Below are positions 8,483 through 17,663 of a stretch of 64,000 bases of DNA, piece after piece. Each line of letters starts with the position of its first letter. The stretch's first letter is position 1. A program made the position numbers and the translations under genes. This DNA comes from JANQOH01 sp965214495 (lineage in GTDB: Bacteria > Pseudomonadota > Alphaproteobacteria > UBA7887), in contig OZ243958.1 in the NCBI GenBank assembly GCA_965214495.1, forward strand, positions 1,364,001 to 1,428,000. Reading direction: 5' to 3'. Under the pieces are notes generated by a model. It was given only the letters and a program-made list of their open reading frames with translations. It was not told where the DNA came from and did no database searches.

Positions 8483-8813
8483 ATCCACGCACCCGCCGGT
8501 GTCGGTCATCATCCCGGCGCGCAATGCCGAGGCGACGATCGCGGCAACTCTCGACTCGGTGCTGTCGCAGGACTACCCGGGATCGGTGGAAATTATCGTC
8601 GCCGACGGCTCCGACACGCCGGCCATGTCTGAACTGATCCGGCGACGTTATCCGTCGGTGCGAGTGGGTCAGAGGCCGGCCATATCGCCGATACGGTCCT
8701 TCCAACGGAACGCGTCGTCCGGTCCGGCGATCGCCGGGGCTAGTCCGGCCATGCCGGTTACCGGTACCAGAACGCGCTTGACGCCCGCCTTGGCCAGTTT
8801 CGGCAGATCCTGA
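8475..8813 (+). pseudogene. Truncated family 2 glycosyltransferase (N-terminal fragment)
   Basis: From ATG 8475 the first 65 or so residues are a textbook GT2 start: PVSVIIPARNAEATIAATLD, then SVEIIVADGSDTPAM. Recognisable sequence ends near 8665, where the frame runs into the antisense of the LLM oxidoreductase and stops at 8813. The DxD and acceptor parts are gone. The start overlaps the stop of the WecA-like gene, as in an operon, so this looks like a former second gene of a polysaccharide operon cut off by a rearrangement. Confidence 0.75.
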
Positions 8814-9538
8814 AGGTCGTCCGGCAAGCTGGCGGAGATTTCGAGCGCATCCGGGTCGCGACCGTGTTCCTCCGCAGTCCGCCGGGCGAGATCGAAGAGG
8901 TCCTCGGGCGCGCCGCGTGCCGGGAAGAACCCGTCTCCCAGCCGTCCGGCGCGCCGTGCCGCCGCTCTCGAATGGCCGCCGACGATGATCGGCACCGCGC
9001 CGTTGACCGGGCGCGGGCGGCAATGCGCGCCATCGAACCGCACGAACTCGCCGTGGAACGACGGCCGCTCTGCGGACCACAGTTCGCGCATTGCGGCGAC
9101 ATACTCGTCGGTCCGCGCGCCGCGGTCGTCGAACGAAGCTCCGATCGCTTCGAACTCTTCGCGCAACCAGCCGACTCCGATGCCGAGCAGCACGCGCCCG
9201 CCCGACAGGTGATCCAGCGTTGCCACCTGTTTGGCGGTAATGACCGGATTGTGCTGCGGCAGAATGAGAATCGCGGTTCCGAGTTTGATCCGCGACGTGG
9301 CCGCCGCCGCGTAGGACAGCCAGATCAGCGGATCCGGAAGCGGAATGTCGCTTTTTCCGCCCGCCATCTTGCCGTCCGGCGAATAAGGATAAGCGGATTC
9401 GTAGCCCTCGGGCACAACGGTATGTTCGACCGTCCAGGCCGATTCGAACCCTGCCTCCTCGGCCGCCTGCAACAGTTCGACGGCGGCGGCGGGGTCGGCA
9501 TAGCGTCCGGTATTGCAGTAACGCAGGGCGAATTTCAC
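8669..9538 (-). CDS. LLM-class (luciferase-like) flavin oxidoreductase
   Basis: A TIM-barrel LLM-family enzyme of about 289 residues. GTG 9538, preceded by GCGAGGAGC, is preferred over the longer in-frame start. Signatures are GFESAWTVEHTVVPEGYES, RIKLGTAILILPQHNP and HLSGGRVLLGIGVGWLREE. The sequence resembles the F420-dependent group, but I cannot tell F420 from FMN use. It would be a cytoplasmic oxidoreductase or monooxygenase with unknown substrate. Its 3' end abuts the truncated glycosyltransferase on the other strand. Confidence 0.85.
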   Translation of the reverse strand: MKFALRYCNTGRYADPAAAVELLQAAEEAGFESAWTVEHTVVPEGYESAYPYSPDGKMAGGKSDIPLPDPLIWLSYAAAATSRIKLGTAILILPQHNPVITAKQVATLDHLSGGRVLLGIGVGWLREEFEAIGASFDDRGARTDEYVAAMRELWSAERPSFHGEFVRFDGAHCRPRPVNGAVPIIVGGHSRAAARRAGRLGDGFFPARGAPEDLFDLARRTAEEHGRDPDALEISASLPDDLQDLPKLAKAGVKRVLVPVTGMAGLAPAIAGPDDAFRWKDRIGDMAGL

Positions 9539-9617
9539 CGGCGGCGCTCCTCGCTTGTCGTTTACCGTTCCAGAGTGTATCGGCACCCGCGCATCGAGTC
9601 ATCCTGGAGAAGAGCCT

Positions 9618-10628
9618 GTGGGCGCACGATCGAAGGAAGCCGTTCTGGTCACCGGCGGCGCCGGCTATATCGGCAGCCACGCAGTTCTGGCATTCCGTGA
9701 GGCGGGCTATTCCGTCGTCGTCCTCGACGACCTGTCGACCGGGGATCGTTCGGTCGTTCCCGGCGACGTCGCGTTCGTCGAGGGCGATGCCGGCGACCGC
9801 ACCCTGGTCCGTAATCTCGCGGTGGAACATCGAATCGCCGCCGTCGCACACTTCGCCGCAAGCATCAGCGTTCCCGAATCGATGCGCGACCCGCTCGGAT
9901 ATTACCGCAACAACAGCGGCGCGAGCGCAAACCTGATCCGCGCCTGCGTCGATAGCGGTGTGACCCGGTTCGTCTTTTCCTCGACGGCCGCCGTATATGG
10001 CGCCCCGGCGGTCATCCCGGTGGACGAGGATGCGCCGACGATCCCGATCAACCCTTACGGCCGGTCCAAGCTGGTCACCGAATGGACGTTGCGCGACGCC
10101 GCCGCGGCACACGATTTCCGTTACGTTGCACTTCGATATTTCAACGTGGCGGGCGCGGACCTTGCGGGACGGACAGGTCAGTCGAGCCGGCATTCCGGGC
10201 ATCTGATCACCGTCGCCTGCGACGCGGCGGTCGGCGCGCGCGACCACGTCACCGTATTCGGCGCCGACTACGACACACCGGACGGCACTTGCGTGCGCGA
10301 CTACATTCACGTCTCCGACCTCGCCGATCTTCACGTCGCCGCCCTGCACAGCCTGGAGGAAGGCGGGAGCAGCCGTGTGTTCAACTGCGGCTACGGACGC
10401 GGGTTCTCGGTCCGCTCGGTGCTTGCCGCGGTGGAGGCGGAGGCAGGCGTCCGGCTCGATGTGCGCACGGGGGCGCGGCGTGACGGCGATCCGCCGGCAC
10501 TGGTGGCCGACGCGACACGTATCCGCGACGCTTTGCGATGGACGCCGCGCCACGACGATCTCGGCTTCATCATCCGCACCGCGCTGGCGTGGCGCCGAAA
10601 ACCGGCGCACGACGCGGAACCCGGTTGA
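9618..10628 (+). CDS. galE: UDP-glucose 4-epimerase
   Basis: A 336-residue extended-SDR enzyme. GTG 9618 follows CTGGAGAAG and is preferred to the upstream in-frame start. The NAD-binding TGGAGYIGSH comes first, then SSTAAVYG, NPYGRSK (the catalytic YxxxK) and the C-terminal WTPRHDDL typical of GalE. It interconverts UDP-glucose and UDP-galactose for surface glycans. The neighbouring WecA-like gene and glycosyltransferase fragment support that use. Confidence 0.92.
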   Translation: MGARSKEAVLVTGGAGYIGSHAVLAFREAGYSVVVLDDLSTGDRSVVPGDVAFVEGDAGDRTLVRNLAVEHRIAAVAHFAASISVPESMRDPLGYYRNNSGASANLIRACVDSGVTRFVFSSTAAVYGAPAVIPVDEDAPTIPINPYGRSKLVTEWTLRDAAAAHDFRYVALRYFNVAGADLAGRTGQSSRHSGHLITVACDAAVGARDHVTVFGADYDTPDGTCVRDYIHVSDLADLHVAALHSLEEGGSSRVFNCGYGRGFSVRSVLAAVEAEAGVRLDVRTGARRDGDPPALVADATRIRDALRWTPRHDDLGFIIRTALAWRRKPAHDAEPG

Positions 10629-10632
10629 TTAT

Positions 10633-10666
10633 AACCAATTGGTTGAATACAGACCAGTGTTATGGT
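10633..10666 (+). promoter_or_regulatory. Palindrome and possible promoter for the TonB receptor
   Basis: A perfect 12-bp palindrome AACCAATTGGTT (10633-10644) lies in an AT-rich gap after galE. Its right half, TTGGTT, could serve as a -35 box, followed 16 nt later by TATGGT as a -10. An operator overlapping a -35 would suit a repressor-controlled receptor gene. The assignment rests only on sequence and position. Confidence 0.4.
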
Positions 10667-10821
10667 GGTTTTCATTCAGTGAACACCTGTAATTCGTTCC
10701 GGGTTACGGATTCTCCAAAGTCATGCGAACCGTTTTACCGTCTTGCCAAGGAAAACCATTTGACAGGCGGTCCGGTGAGCGGTATTCGCTGCCGTCGACG
10801 CGTTTGTCGTTGGAGGAATTC

Positions 10822-13296
10822 ATGACTTGGAAGCGTTACGCGCACCGCGCCCTGCGGTGGTCGGTTCTTGCCTGCACGGCGGCCCTGGCGGCCCCTTCGA
10901 TCGCGGAGGAAGAGGATGCACCCGCGCCGGTGTCTCGCTTGCCCGACGTCGACGTCATCGGCGTCACGCCGCTGACCGGAGCCGGGATTCCGGTCGATGA
11001 ACTACCCTACAACGTTCAAGTCACCGGCCCGGAACAGTTCCGGGCCGACGGCCAGGCGACGGTATATGACTTCTTCGAGCGCGAGCTTCCCGGGTCGTCG
11101 AGCGTCGACGTACAGAACAACCCCTATCAGAGAAATTTCAACTATCGCGGCTTCGTCGCCGGCCCCCTGCTCGGCGAGAGCGTGGGCATCGCCGCGTTCG
11201 TGAACGGCATACGAATCAACGAGCCGTTCGGCGACGTCATCCAGTCGGACCTGCTCCCCGAAATGGCGACCGACCGCCTCGAACTGGGGAACGCCAACCC
11301 GGCCTTCGGCTTCAATGCGCTCGGCGGCGCGCTGGTGCTGCGTACCCTGAACGGAATGACCTACCAGGGGGCAGAGTTCTCGCAATCGGGCGGTTCCTTC
11401 GCTCGCCTGCGCACGACCGCGCGGGCTGGCGCCGAGAGCGGCGCGTTCAACGTCTTCGCCGCCTACCAGCGCGATGAGGAGAACGGCTGGCGCGACGATT
11501 CACCGTCGCAGCTCAACCGGTTCTTCGCCGATGTCGGCGTGAACAACGAACGGGGTTCGGCGCACATCAATCTGGCGCTTGCCGACACCGATCTGATCGG
11601 CAACGGTCTGGCCCCTGTCGAACTCCACTCGGTGGACCGGGAAGCGAGTTTCACCGTCCCCGACCGAACGCAGAACGAGAACCTCATCCTCTCGGCGCAC
11701 GGCGATATCCGGGTCGGCGACGGGATATCGGTGCAAGCCAACGCCTATTGGCGCCGCCTGCGCCGGGAAACCCTCAACGGCGACGAAATCGACGCCGAAG
11801 ATTGCGAGGGCATCAACTTCATCTGCGGCGGCGACGACGACGATGATGGCGAAGAAGAAGGAGAAGAAGAGGAAGCGCTCGCCGTTATCGTCGATCAGTT
11901 CGGGAACCCGATCTCGAGTTTTAGCCTCGCGAACGACAACGGCGCTTATGGCGCGCTCAACACCAGCGCCACGGAATCCGACGGTTACGGCGCTGCCCTG
12001 CAAGTCTCGATGGATGCGCCGCTGGGCGAGTTCGATAATTCGCTGATCGTCGGCGGCGGCATCGACGCCGGCCGTACCGAGTTTCATTCCGAGTCCGGGA
12101 TCGGGCGGATGCTGAGCGGATCCCGCGAGGTGGTGCCGGATCCCGATGGCCAACCACTGTACAATACCGGGATTCTTGCGGTCGAAGCGGACGATTTCGA
12201 CGCCGACAACGTTGAAACGGACGAGATCGAGCGCGCGGAAGTGGCGCCGATCGCGCTCGTTGCCGAGAACACATATCTCCGTGTTTACCTCTCCGACCGC
12301 CTGCACGTGAGCGAAGACCTCATCGTCACCGCCTCCCTGGCCGCCAACCATGCGTCGATCGACCTGACCGACCGGACGGTCTTTCTGAACCAGCCGCGAA
12401 GCGCGCTGACCGGGAGCCATGACTTCTTCAGCGTCAACCCGGCGATCGGCGCGACCTGGGATCTACCCGACCTCGGCGTCTCGGTGTTCGGCGGCGTTCG
12501 CCAGGCCAACCGGGCGCCGTCGCCGGTCGAACTGACCTGCGCCGACCCGGAGGATCCATGCAACCTGCCCAACGCCTTCGTCGCCGACCCGCCGCTCGAA
12601 CAGGTGATCTCCCGCACCGTCGAGGCGGGCGTCCGCAGCGCGTCCGGCGATCTCGACTGGAGCGCGAGCGTTTTTCGCTCGGCAAACCACGACGACATCA
12701 TTTTCGTCAGTGCCGGGGTCGGATTGTCGAGCGGTTACTTCCGCAATATCGACGAAACGCGGCGCCAGGGCGTCGAAGTCAGCCTGGCGGGCGAAGCCGG
12801 CCGCTTCGACTGGTTCGCCAACTACAGCTATGTCGAGGCGACGTTCCAGTCGAGCTTCAGGGTCAACGCGGAGAATCACCCGCTGGCGGTCGATAACGAG
12901 ATCCCCGTGGAACCGGGCGACCGAATCCCCGGCATCCCGGCGCACAGCATCGGGTTGGGGGTTGGCGTGGAGGTGATCGACGGGCTTCGCGTCAGGTCGA
13001 ACGTGATCTACCGCTCCGGCGTCCATTTCCGCGGCGACGAAGGCAATCTGCTCGATCAGACCGACGATTACGCCGTCGTCAACGTCGATGCGAGCTACCG
13101 GATCGGCGACTGGTTCGAGCTCTTCGGCCGGATCGAGAACCTGTTTGACACTCGCTACGAGACCTTCGGGGTACTCGGCGAGACCGGCGACGAGGTGCCG
13201 ATTCACCAACTCCCGGACGGCATCACCGATCCGCGCTTCATCTCGCCGGGGCAACCCTTCGCGGCAATGATCGGCGTTCGAATCCTGTTGAACTGA
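10822..13296 (+). CDS. TonB-dependent outer-membrane receptor
   Basis: An 824-residue outer-membrane receptor from ATG 10822, which follows TTGGAGGAATTC; the longer frame start is rejected. A signal peptide ends around the APSIAEEE region. A plug domain follows (LPYNVQVTGPEQF, RNFNYRGFV, NALGGALVLRTLNG), then a beta-barrel ending RFISPGQPFAAMIGVRILLN, with aromatic- and arginine-rich strands. An extracellular loop near residues 336-353 is almost wholly aspartate and glutamate, suggesting cation or metal-complex binding. No TonB or ABC partner is adjacent and the ligand is unknown. Confidence 0.9.
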   Translation: MTWKRYAHRALRWSVLACTAALAAPSIAEEEDAPAPVSRLPDVDVIGVTPLTGAGIPVDELPYNVQVTGPEQFRADGQATVYDFFERELPGSSSVDVQNNPYQRNFNYRGFVAGPLLGESVGIAAFVNGIRINEPFGDVIQSDLLPEMATDRLELGNANPAFGFNALGGALVLRTLNGMTYQGAEFSQSGGSFARLRTTARAGAESGAFNVFAAYQRDEENGWRDDSPSQLNRFFADVGVNNERGSAHINLALADTDLIGNGLAPVELHSVDREASFTVPDRTQNENLILSAHGDIRVGDGISVQANAYWRRLRRETLNGDEIDAEDCEGINFICGGDDDDDGEEEGEEEEALAVIVDQFGNPISSFSLANDNGAYGALNTSATESDGYGAALQVSMDAPLGEFDNSLIVGGGIDAGRTEFHSESGIGRMLSGSREVVPDPDGQPLYNTGILAVEADDFDADNVETDEIERAEVAPIALVAENTYLRVYLSDRLHVSEDLIVTASLAANHASIDLTDRTVFLNQPRSALTGSHDFFSVNPAIGATWDLPDLGVSVFGGVRQANRAPSPVELTCADPEDPCNLPNAFVADPPLEQVISRTVEAGVRSASGDLDWSASVFRSANHDDIIFVSAGVGLSSGYFRNIDETRRQGVEVSLAGEAGRFDWFANYSYVEATFQSSFRVNAENHPLAVDNEIPVEPGDRIPGIPAHSIGLGVGVEVIDGLRVRSNVIYRSGVHFRGDEGNLLDQTDDYAVVNVDASYRIGDWFELFGRIENLFDTRYETFGVLGETGDEVPIHQLPDGITDPRFISPGQPFAAMIGVRILLN

Positions 13297-13311
13297 CGGG
13301 TTCGCCCAGGG

Positions 13312-14166
13312 TCAACCCCGCAGCAGGCCGCCGGCGGCGAGCTGCCGCAGTGCGCGCACACGGTTCTCCGTCGACGGGTGGGTCGAGAACAGGCTGTCGC
13401 GGCGGTGAGCGTGCAGCGGATTGACGATGAACATGTGCGCTGTCGCCGGATTGGTCTCGGCCGCCGGGTTGTCGATCCGCCGCGCGGGACCCGCAATCTT
13501 CTCCAACGCACTCGCCAGCCACAACGGATGACCGCAGATCTCGGCTCCACCGCGGTCGGCCGCATATTCGCGCGACCGGCTGACGGCCATCTGCACCAAC
13601 CCCGCTGCGATCGGCGCGACGATCATCACCAGCAGGACGCCCACGAGGCCGAGCGGGTTGCTGCGCGCCCCGCGGCCGAAGAAAATTCCGAACTGAGCCA
13701 ACATGCCGATCGCACCGGCCAGGGTCGCCGTGACGGTCATGATCAGCGTATCGCGGTTGCGCACGTGCGCCAGTTCGTGCGCCATGATCCCGGCGACTTC
13801 GCGCCACGACAGCATACGAAGCAGGCCCGACGTCGCCGCCACCGAGGCATGTTGTGGATCGCGTCCGGTCGCGAAGGCGTTCGGCTGCTCGTTGTCGATG
13901 ATATACACCGCCGGCATCGGCAGCCCGGCGCGCTCGGCGAGTTGTTTGACGATGCCGTGGAACTCCGGCTCGCTCCGCGCATCAACTTCGCGGGCGCGGT
14001 ACATGCGTAGCACCAGCTTGTCCGAGTTCCAGTAGGCGAAGGCGTTCATGGCGATCGCGACGACGAAGGCGATCGCCATGCCGATCTCGCCGCCGATCAT
14101 GAAGCCGACACCGACGAAGAGCGCGGTCATCACGCCCAGAAGAATGCCCGTTCGCAGCGTGTTCAT
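13312..14166 (-). CDS. htpX: M48 family membrane metalloprotease HtpX
   Basis: A 284-residue protein from ATG 14166, preceded by ACGGGAGCTC. Two N-terminal hydrophobic helices precede YIIDNEQPNAFATGRDP and the zinc site HELAH at residues 130-134, then two further helices. HtpX cleaves misfolded inner-membrane proteins in concert with FtsH. It follows two lipoprotein genes and the ChvI/ChvG pair on the same strand, consistent with an envelope-stress neighbourhood. Confidence 0.93.
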   Translation of the reverse strand: MNTLRTGILLGVMTALFVGVGFMIGGEIGMAIAFVVAIAMNAFAYWNSDKLVLRMYRAREVDARSEPEFHGIVKQLAERAGLPMPAVYIIDNEQPNAFATGRDPQHASVAATSGLLRMLSWREVAGIMAHELAHVRNRDTLIMTVTATLAGAIGMLAQFGIFFGRGARSNPLGLVGVLLVMIVAPIAAGLVQMAVSRSREYAADRGGAEICGHPLWLASALEKIAGPARRIDNPAAETNPATAHMFIVNPLHAHRRDSLFSTHPSTENRVRALRQLAAGGLLRG

Positions 14167-14232
14167 GAGCTCCCGTTCCGTCGCGCCACGGTCTCGACCC
14201 AACATGGGCCACGCGAGGCCGCGGTCAAGGGT

Positions 14233-14700
14233 TCAGGCGCGGCGCGGTTTCCCGGCGTCACGCCCTGCCCGACCGCCGCGCCAGGGGATCAGGACGCAGC
14301 CGGCGATCCGCCAGTTCCCGTCGGGCTGGCGCTGCATGGGATAGAGCGCCAGGAACGGTTCGCCTTCGGAATCGACGATCAACACATGTTGCACCGGCGC
14401 AGCGCCGGACAGGTCCAGATTGAGGAAACCGACCTCGGCAGGACGATAGACCGGCCCGTAGGCGGCGCGCACCATAGCGATGAAGGTGGACGCATCGCCG
14501 AACTTCGCCTGGATTCCGGGTGCGGCGAAACCGAACGCGGCTTCCGCGTCATCGCGCGCGAATGCCGCGATCTGCGCCTCGATGACGCTGCGAATAGACT
14601 TCCGATCCGCGGCGTCCGGCGCGTCGCCGGCCAACGCCGCACAGCCGGCGAGGCAGCCGGCGGCGAACAGGAGCGCCGCGGGCGCCAGCCCCCGTGTCAC
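14233..14700 (-). CDS. DUF4864-type lipoprotein
   Basis: A 155-residue protein with a lipoprotein signal (LFAAGCLAGCAAL; the cysteine after LAG is the probable lipidation site). The body, with IEAQIAAFARDDAEAAFGFA and a terminal DGNWRIAGCVLIP, matches the DUF4864 pattern, an NTF2-like fold of unknown function. It starts with GTG, overlapping the stop of the upstream OmpA-like gene by GTGA, so the two are translationally coupled. It probably sits in the periplasm or on the inner face of the outer membrane. Confidence 0.7.
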   Translation of the reverse strand: MTRGLAPAALLFAAGCLAGCAALAGDAPDAADRKSIRSVIEAQIAAFARDDAEAAFGFAAPGIQAKFGDASTFIAMVRAAYGPVYRPAEVGFLNLDLSGAAPVQHVLIVDSEGEPFLALYPMQRQPDGNWRIAGCVLIPWRGGRAGRDAGKPRRA

Positions 14701-15899
14701 CGCACGAACAGACGCACTTCGCCGATTTCCACGTCCGGCGACGTCAAGAAGGCGAGTCGGACACGCTCGGCCGGCAAATTCATCGCGACCAGCGACTCCA
14801 TCACGCGCTCCGCATTGCGACCCGCAGCGTCGGCAACTGCTGCCGCTTCCTGCCCCGTGGCCGCGACCGGGCTGACCGCAACCAGTTCGAAGCGCGCGCC
14901 GGGGCGGCGTTCGAGAGCGGCGCTCACCGCATCGTAGAGCGCGTCTTCGTAAGCTACATCCGACCGCGCGAAGCGGATCGTGAGCAACGGCGGCGCTTCC
15001 GCCACCGCCGCTTGCGGTGGCGCGGCGGCCGGGGGCGCGCCTGCCTCGGCAGGCAGGGCGAGCGCCGCGACCCGGCCCCGTTCGTCGTCGAGATGCGCAG
15101 CGTAGCGCGCGAAGACTTCGCCGATCTCGGCCAGCAGGCGTTCGTTCTCGCCCATGATCTGTGCGAGTCCGGTCTCCACACCGGCGAGTGCGCCGCGATC
15201 GACTCCGAGCGCGTCATGCACCGTTCCCACCGCCCGGGTCGATTCGGAGAGATAGGCCGTCATGCCGCGATTGGTTGCGATGCGTTCGTTCAGCGCCCGC
15301 AAACGGTTGGAATAGGCCGCCGAGACCGCCTTCAGTGCACTTTCAGCCGATTGCCACTGGCTGACCAGGATCGGGTCGTCGGGCGCCGCTCCCGCCCGCA
15401 GACGCTCGTTCACCGCGTCCACCGCCGCAGTGTAGAGCGCGGCCGACTCCGCCGCGCCGTAGGCAAGTCCCTCGAACTCTGCGCGCTGCCCGTCGATCAG
15501 TCCGGCGAGACCTGAAAGCTCGTTGGCGAGATTCGCCGCGTGCAGGCGCAGGAACGCCGTCGGCGCGCCCGCCATCGGCGGCGGCGTCCGGCTCGCTACG
15601 GTGAGGGGCGCCGGAGCCGCCGCCGGTGGAGACGAGGGGGCTGCCGGCGAGGTTCGGGGCGGCAATTCGGCGTCGGCAACACGCGACGACGGAGGCGTAG
15701 CCGGGGGCGGTAATTCGAGATCGGCGGAGTCGAGCGGCAGTGGGATTTCCAGGCTCCGCATGGTCTCCGGGGCCGGCAAGACGGGTTGGTCCTCCTCCGG
15801 CCACAGGCTCTCGCCGGCGACAGAGCACGCGCCGAGCGCTCCGGCCGCAAGAAACGGCACCAGCCGGGGCGCGACCTGGCGTAAGTGGATCGTCATCAT
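14697..15899 (-). CDS. Lipoprotein with coiled-coil region and OmpA-like C-terminus
   Basis: About 400 residues from ATG 15899. A lipoprotein signal (PFLAAGALGACSVAG) is followed by a proline/alanine-rich tether, a long alanine-rich helical region, and a C-terminal domain. That domain (PLLTIRFARSDVAYEDALYD, then RNAERVMESLVAMNLPAERV) resembles the OmpA/Pal peptidoglycan-binding fold. I see no good match for the usual Asp/Arg pair that holds diaminopimelate, so binding is uncertain. It would bridge membrane and cell wall. It lies 124 bp downstream of chvG and is coupled to the DUF4864 gene. Confidence 0.6.
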   Translation of the reverse strand: MMTIHLRQVAPRLVPFLAAGALGACSVAGESLWPEEDQPVLPAPETMRSLEIPLPLDSADLELPPPATPPSSRVADAELPPRTSPAAPSSPPAAAPAPLTVASRTPPPMAGAPTAFLRLHAANLANELSGLAGLIDGQRAEFEGLAYGAAESAALYTAAVDAVNERLRAGAAPDDPILVSQWQSAESALKAVSAAYSNRLRALNERIATNRGMTAYLSESTRAVGTVHDALGVDRGALAGVETGLAQIMGENERLLAEIGEVFARYAAHLDDERGRVAALALPAEAGAPPAAAPPQAAVAEAPPLLTIRFARSDVAYEDALYDAVSAALERRPGARFELVAVSPVAATGQEAAAVADAAGRNAERVMESLVAMNLPAERVRLAFLTSPDVEIGEVRLFVR

Positions 15900-16022
15900 C
15901 GCAACCACCGACCCGCCGCGCCGAACGCGGGCGGGTTCCCCTGTATCCGGTCGAGAACGGGCTCCGTACCCGATGCCGACCATACACCGGCCGAGGCGCC
16001 GGTCACAAGGCACGCCGACGGC

Positions 16023-17663
16023 TCAGCCGGGCAGCCAAACGCTGAAGCGCGCGCCGGCGACGCTGCCGGGTTCCGCGCCCGGCCGGTTTCCGGCGCGCAG
16101 GGTGCCGCCATGCGCCTCGACGATGCGCCGCGCGATGCTGAGGCCAAGGCCGGAATGCAGGCCGAATGCTTCGCCGGTCGGGCGCTCGCTGTAGAATCGG
16201 TCGAAGATCGCCGAGATCTTGCCCGGAGGCAGTCCGGGACCCTCGTCCTCCACCGTCGTCAGCACGCCGCCGTCGCGGCGTTCGAGTTCGATGCGGATGG
16301 TGCCGTGCGGCGGGCTGAACGAGATCGCGTTGTCGATCAGATTGAGGAATACCTGACCAAGACCGTCTTCGATCCCCGGCACTTCCATGGCGCGGTCGCG
16401 CGCGGCCTCGAAAACGATACGCGGCGCGCCCGTGACGGTCTTGCCGCGCTCGATCGAGACCACCGTATCGAGGAGCGCCGCCAAATCGACCGGGGCGGCG
16501 ACCGCGCGGGTGAGCTCGGCGTCGAGGCGCGACGCCGCCGAGATGTCGCTGATCAGCCTGTCCATGCGCGTGATGTCCTGCACCAGGACGTCGCGCAGGC
16601 GCTGCCGCGACCCCGCGTCATCGACGCGAACGAAGGTTTCGATCGCACTGTGCAGACTCGACAACGGGTTCTTGAGTTCGTGCGCCACGTCGGCGGCGAA
16701 GCGCTCTATCTCATCGACCCGCGCACGCAGCTCGTCGGTCATGCTGCGCAGCGAAACCGACAGATCGCCTATCTCGTCGGCCCGGCGGCTGAGATCGGGA
16801 ATACGCTCGGAGCCGCCGCGCCCCGCCGCCACCCGTTCCGCGGCCGCCGCCAACTGGCGCAGCGGCCGGGTCACCGTGCCGGCGAGATGGAGCGAGAGTA
16901 GTACCGCGAAGCCGAGAACCCCGAGACCGAGCAACATGATGTCGTGGCGTGTCTCGCGCACCCTGTCTTCGATGCCGGGCGTGTCGGCGGTCAGCATCAG
17001 GGCGCCGAGCACTTCCTTGAAGCGGCGCACCGGCACCGCAACGTTGAGTATGGTCCGGCCTTCGGAATCGCGCCGTGCCTGGGCGCCTGTCTGGCCGCGT
17101 AACGCCGCCACCGCCTCGGAGAAATACTCTGCCCTGCGGTGGCTGGTTTCGACCTGACGCGGCAGGTCGCGGCTCAGCAACCGGTCGAGAAGGTCGTCGA
17201 ACCGGCGGACCAGCGCCGCGACCGCGCCCGGCGTTTCCGGCGGCGGCAGTTCGCGCATCGCGACCCGGGTTACCGCAAGCGCGGCGCGGTGGCTGTCGAC
17301 CACCAACTCGCCGTCGTTGCGGAACACCCGCGCTCGCGAGCCCGCCGGCTGCACCAGCGGCAGAATCAGCCGACTCGCGAGCGTCGTGTCGATGAACTGC
17401 GGCGCATTCGGGTCGCGCGGGATCGCCGTTTCGCCGAGCGCCGCGGCGATGATCTGACCCTGGATCGCGAGGGCGTCGAGGCGGCCCTCGATCAGCCCGC
17501 GCCTGTATTGGTCGAGATAGAAGACCCCGCCGACGACGAGGCCGAGCGCCAGCAGATTCACCGCCAGCACCCGCCGGGTGAACGCCGAGAAGCGCCGTCG
17601 CCGGGTCGCCCTGGCCGCCGGCGCAGCCGTCTCAATCCTCGCCGTAGCGATAGCCGATTCCAT
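16023..17663 (-). CDS. chvG: Sensor histidine kinase ChvG/ExoS-type
   Basis: A 546-residue sensor kinase. It has a first membrane helix near residue 35, a periplasmic stimulus-sensing domain of about 200 residues, a second helix (LLGLGVLGFAVLLSLHLAG) and a HAMP domain. DHp follows with AADVAHELKNPLSSL (His328), and then a HATPase domain with NLIDNAISFSP and GLGLSIARRIVEAHGG. In alphaproteobacteria ChvG senses acidity and envelope stress and phosphorylates ChvI. Its start overlaps chvI by 32 bp, so the two form an operon. Confidence 0.88.
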   Translation of the reverse strand: MESAIATARIETAAPAARATRRRRFSAFTRRVLAVNLLALGLVVGGVFYLDQYRRGLIEGRLDALAIQGQIIAAALGETAIPRDPNAPQFIDTTLASRLILPLVQPAGSRARVFRNDGELVVDSHRAALAVTRVAMRELPPPETPGAVAALVRRFDDLLDRLLSRDLPRQVETSHRRAEYFSEAVAALRGQTGAQARRDSEGRTILNVAVPVRRFKEVLGALMLTADTPGIEDRVRETRHDIMLLGLGVLGFAVLLSLHLAGTVTRPLRQLAAAAERVAAGRGGSERIPDLSRRADEIGDLSVSLRSMTDELRARVDEIERFAADVAHELKNPLSSLHSAIETFVRVDDAGSRQRLRDVLVQDITRMDRLISDISAASRLDAELTRAVAAPVDLAALLDTVVSIERGKTVTGAPRIVFEAARDRAMEVPGIEDGLGQVFLNLIDNAISFSPPHGTIRIELERRDGGVLTTVEDEGPGLPPGKISAIFDRFYSERPTGEAFGLHSGLGLSIARRIVEAHGGTLRAGNRPGAEPGSVAGARFSVWLPG

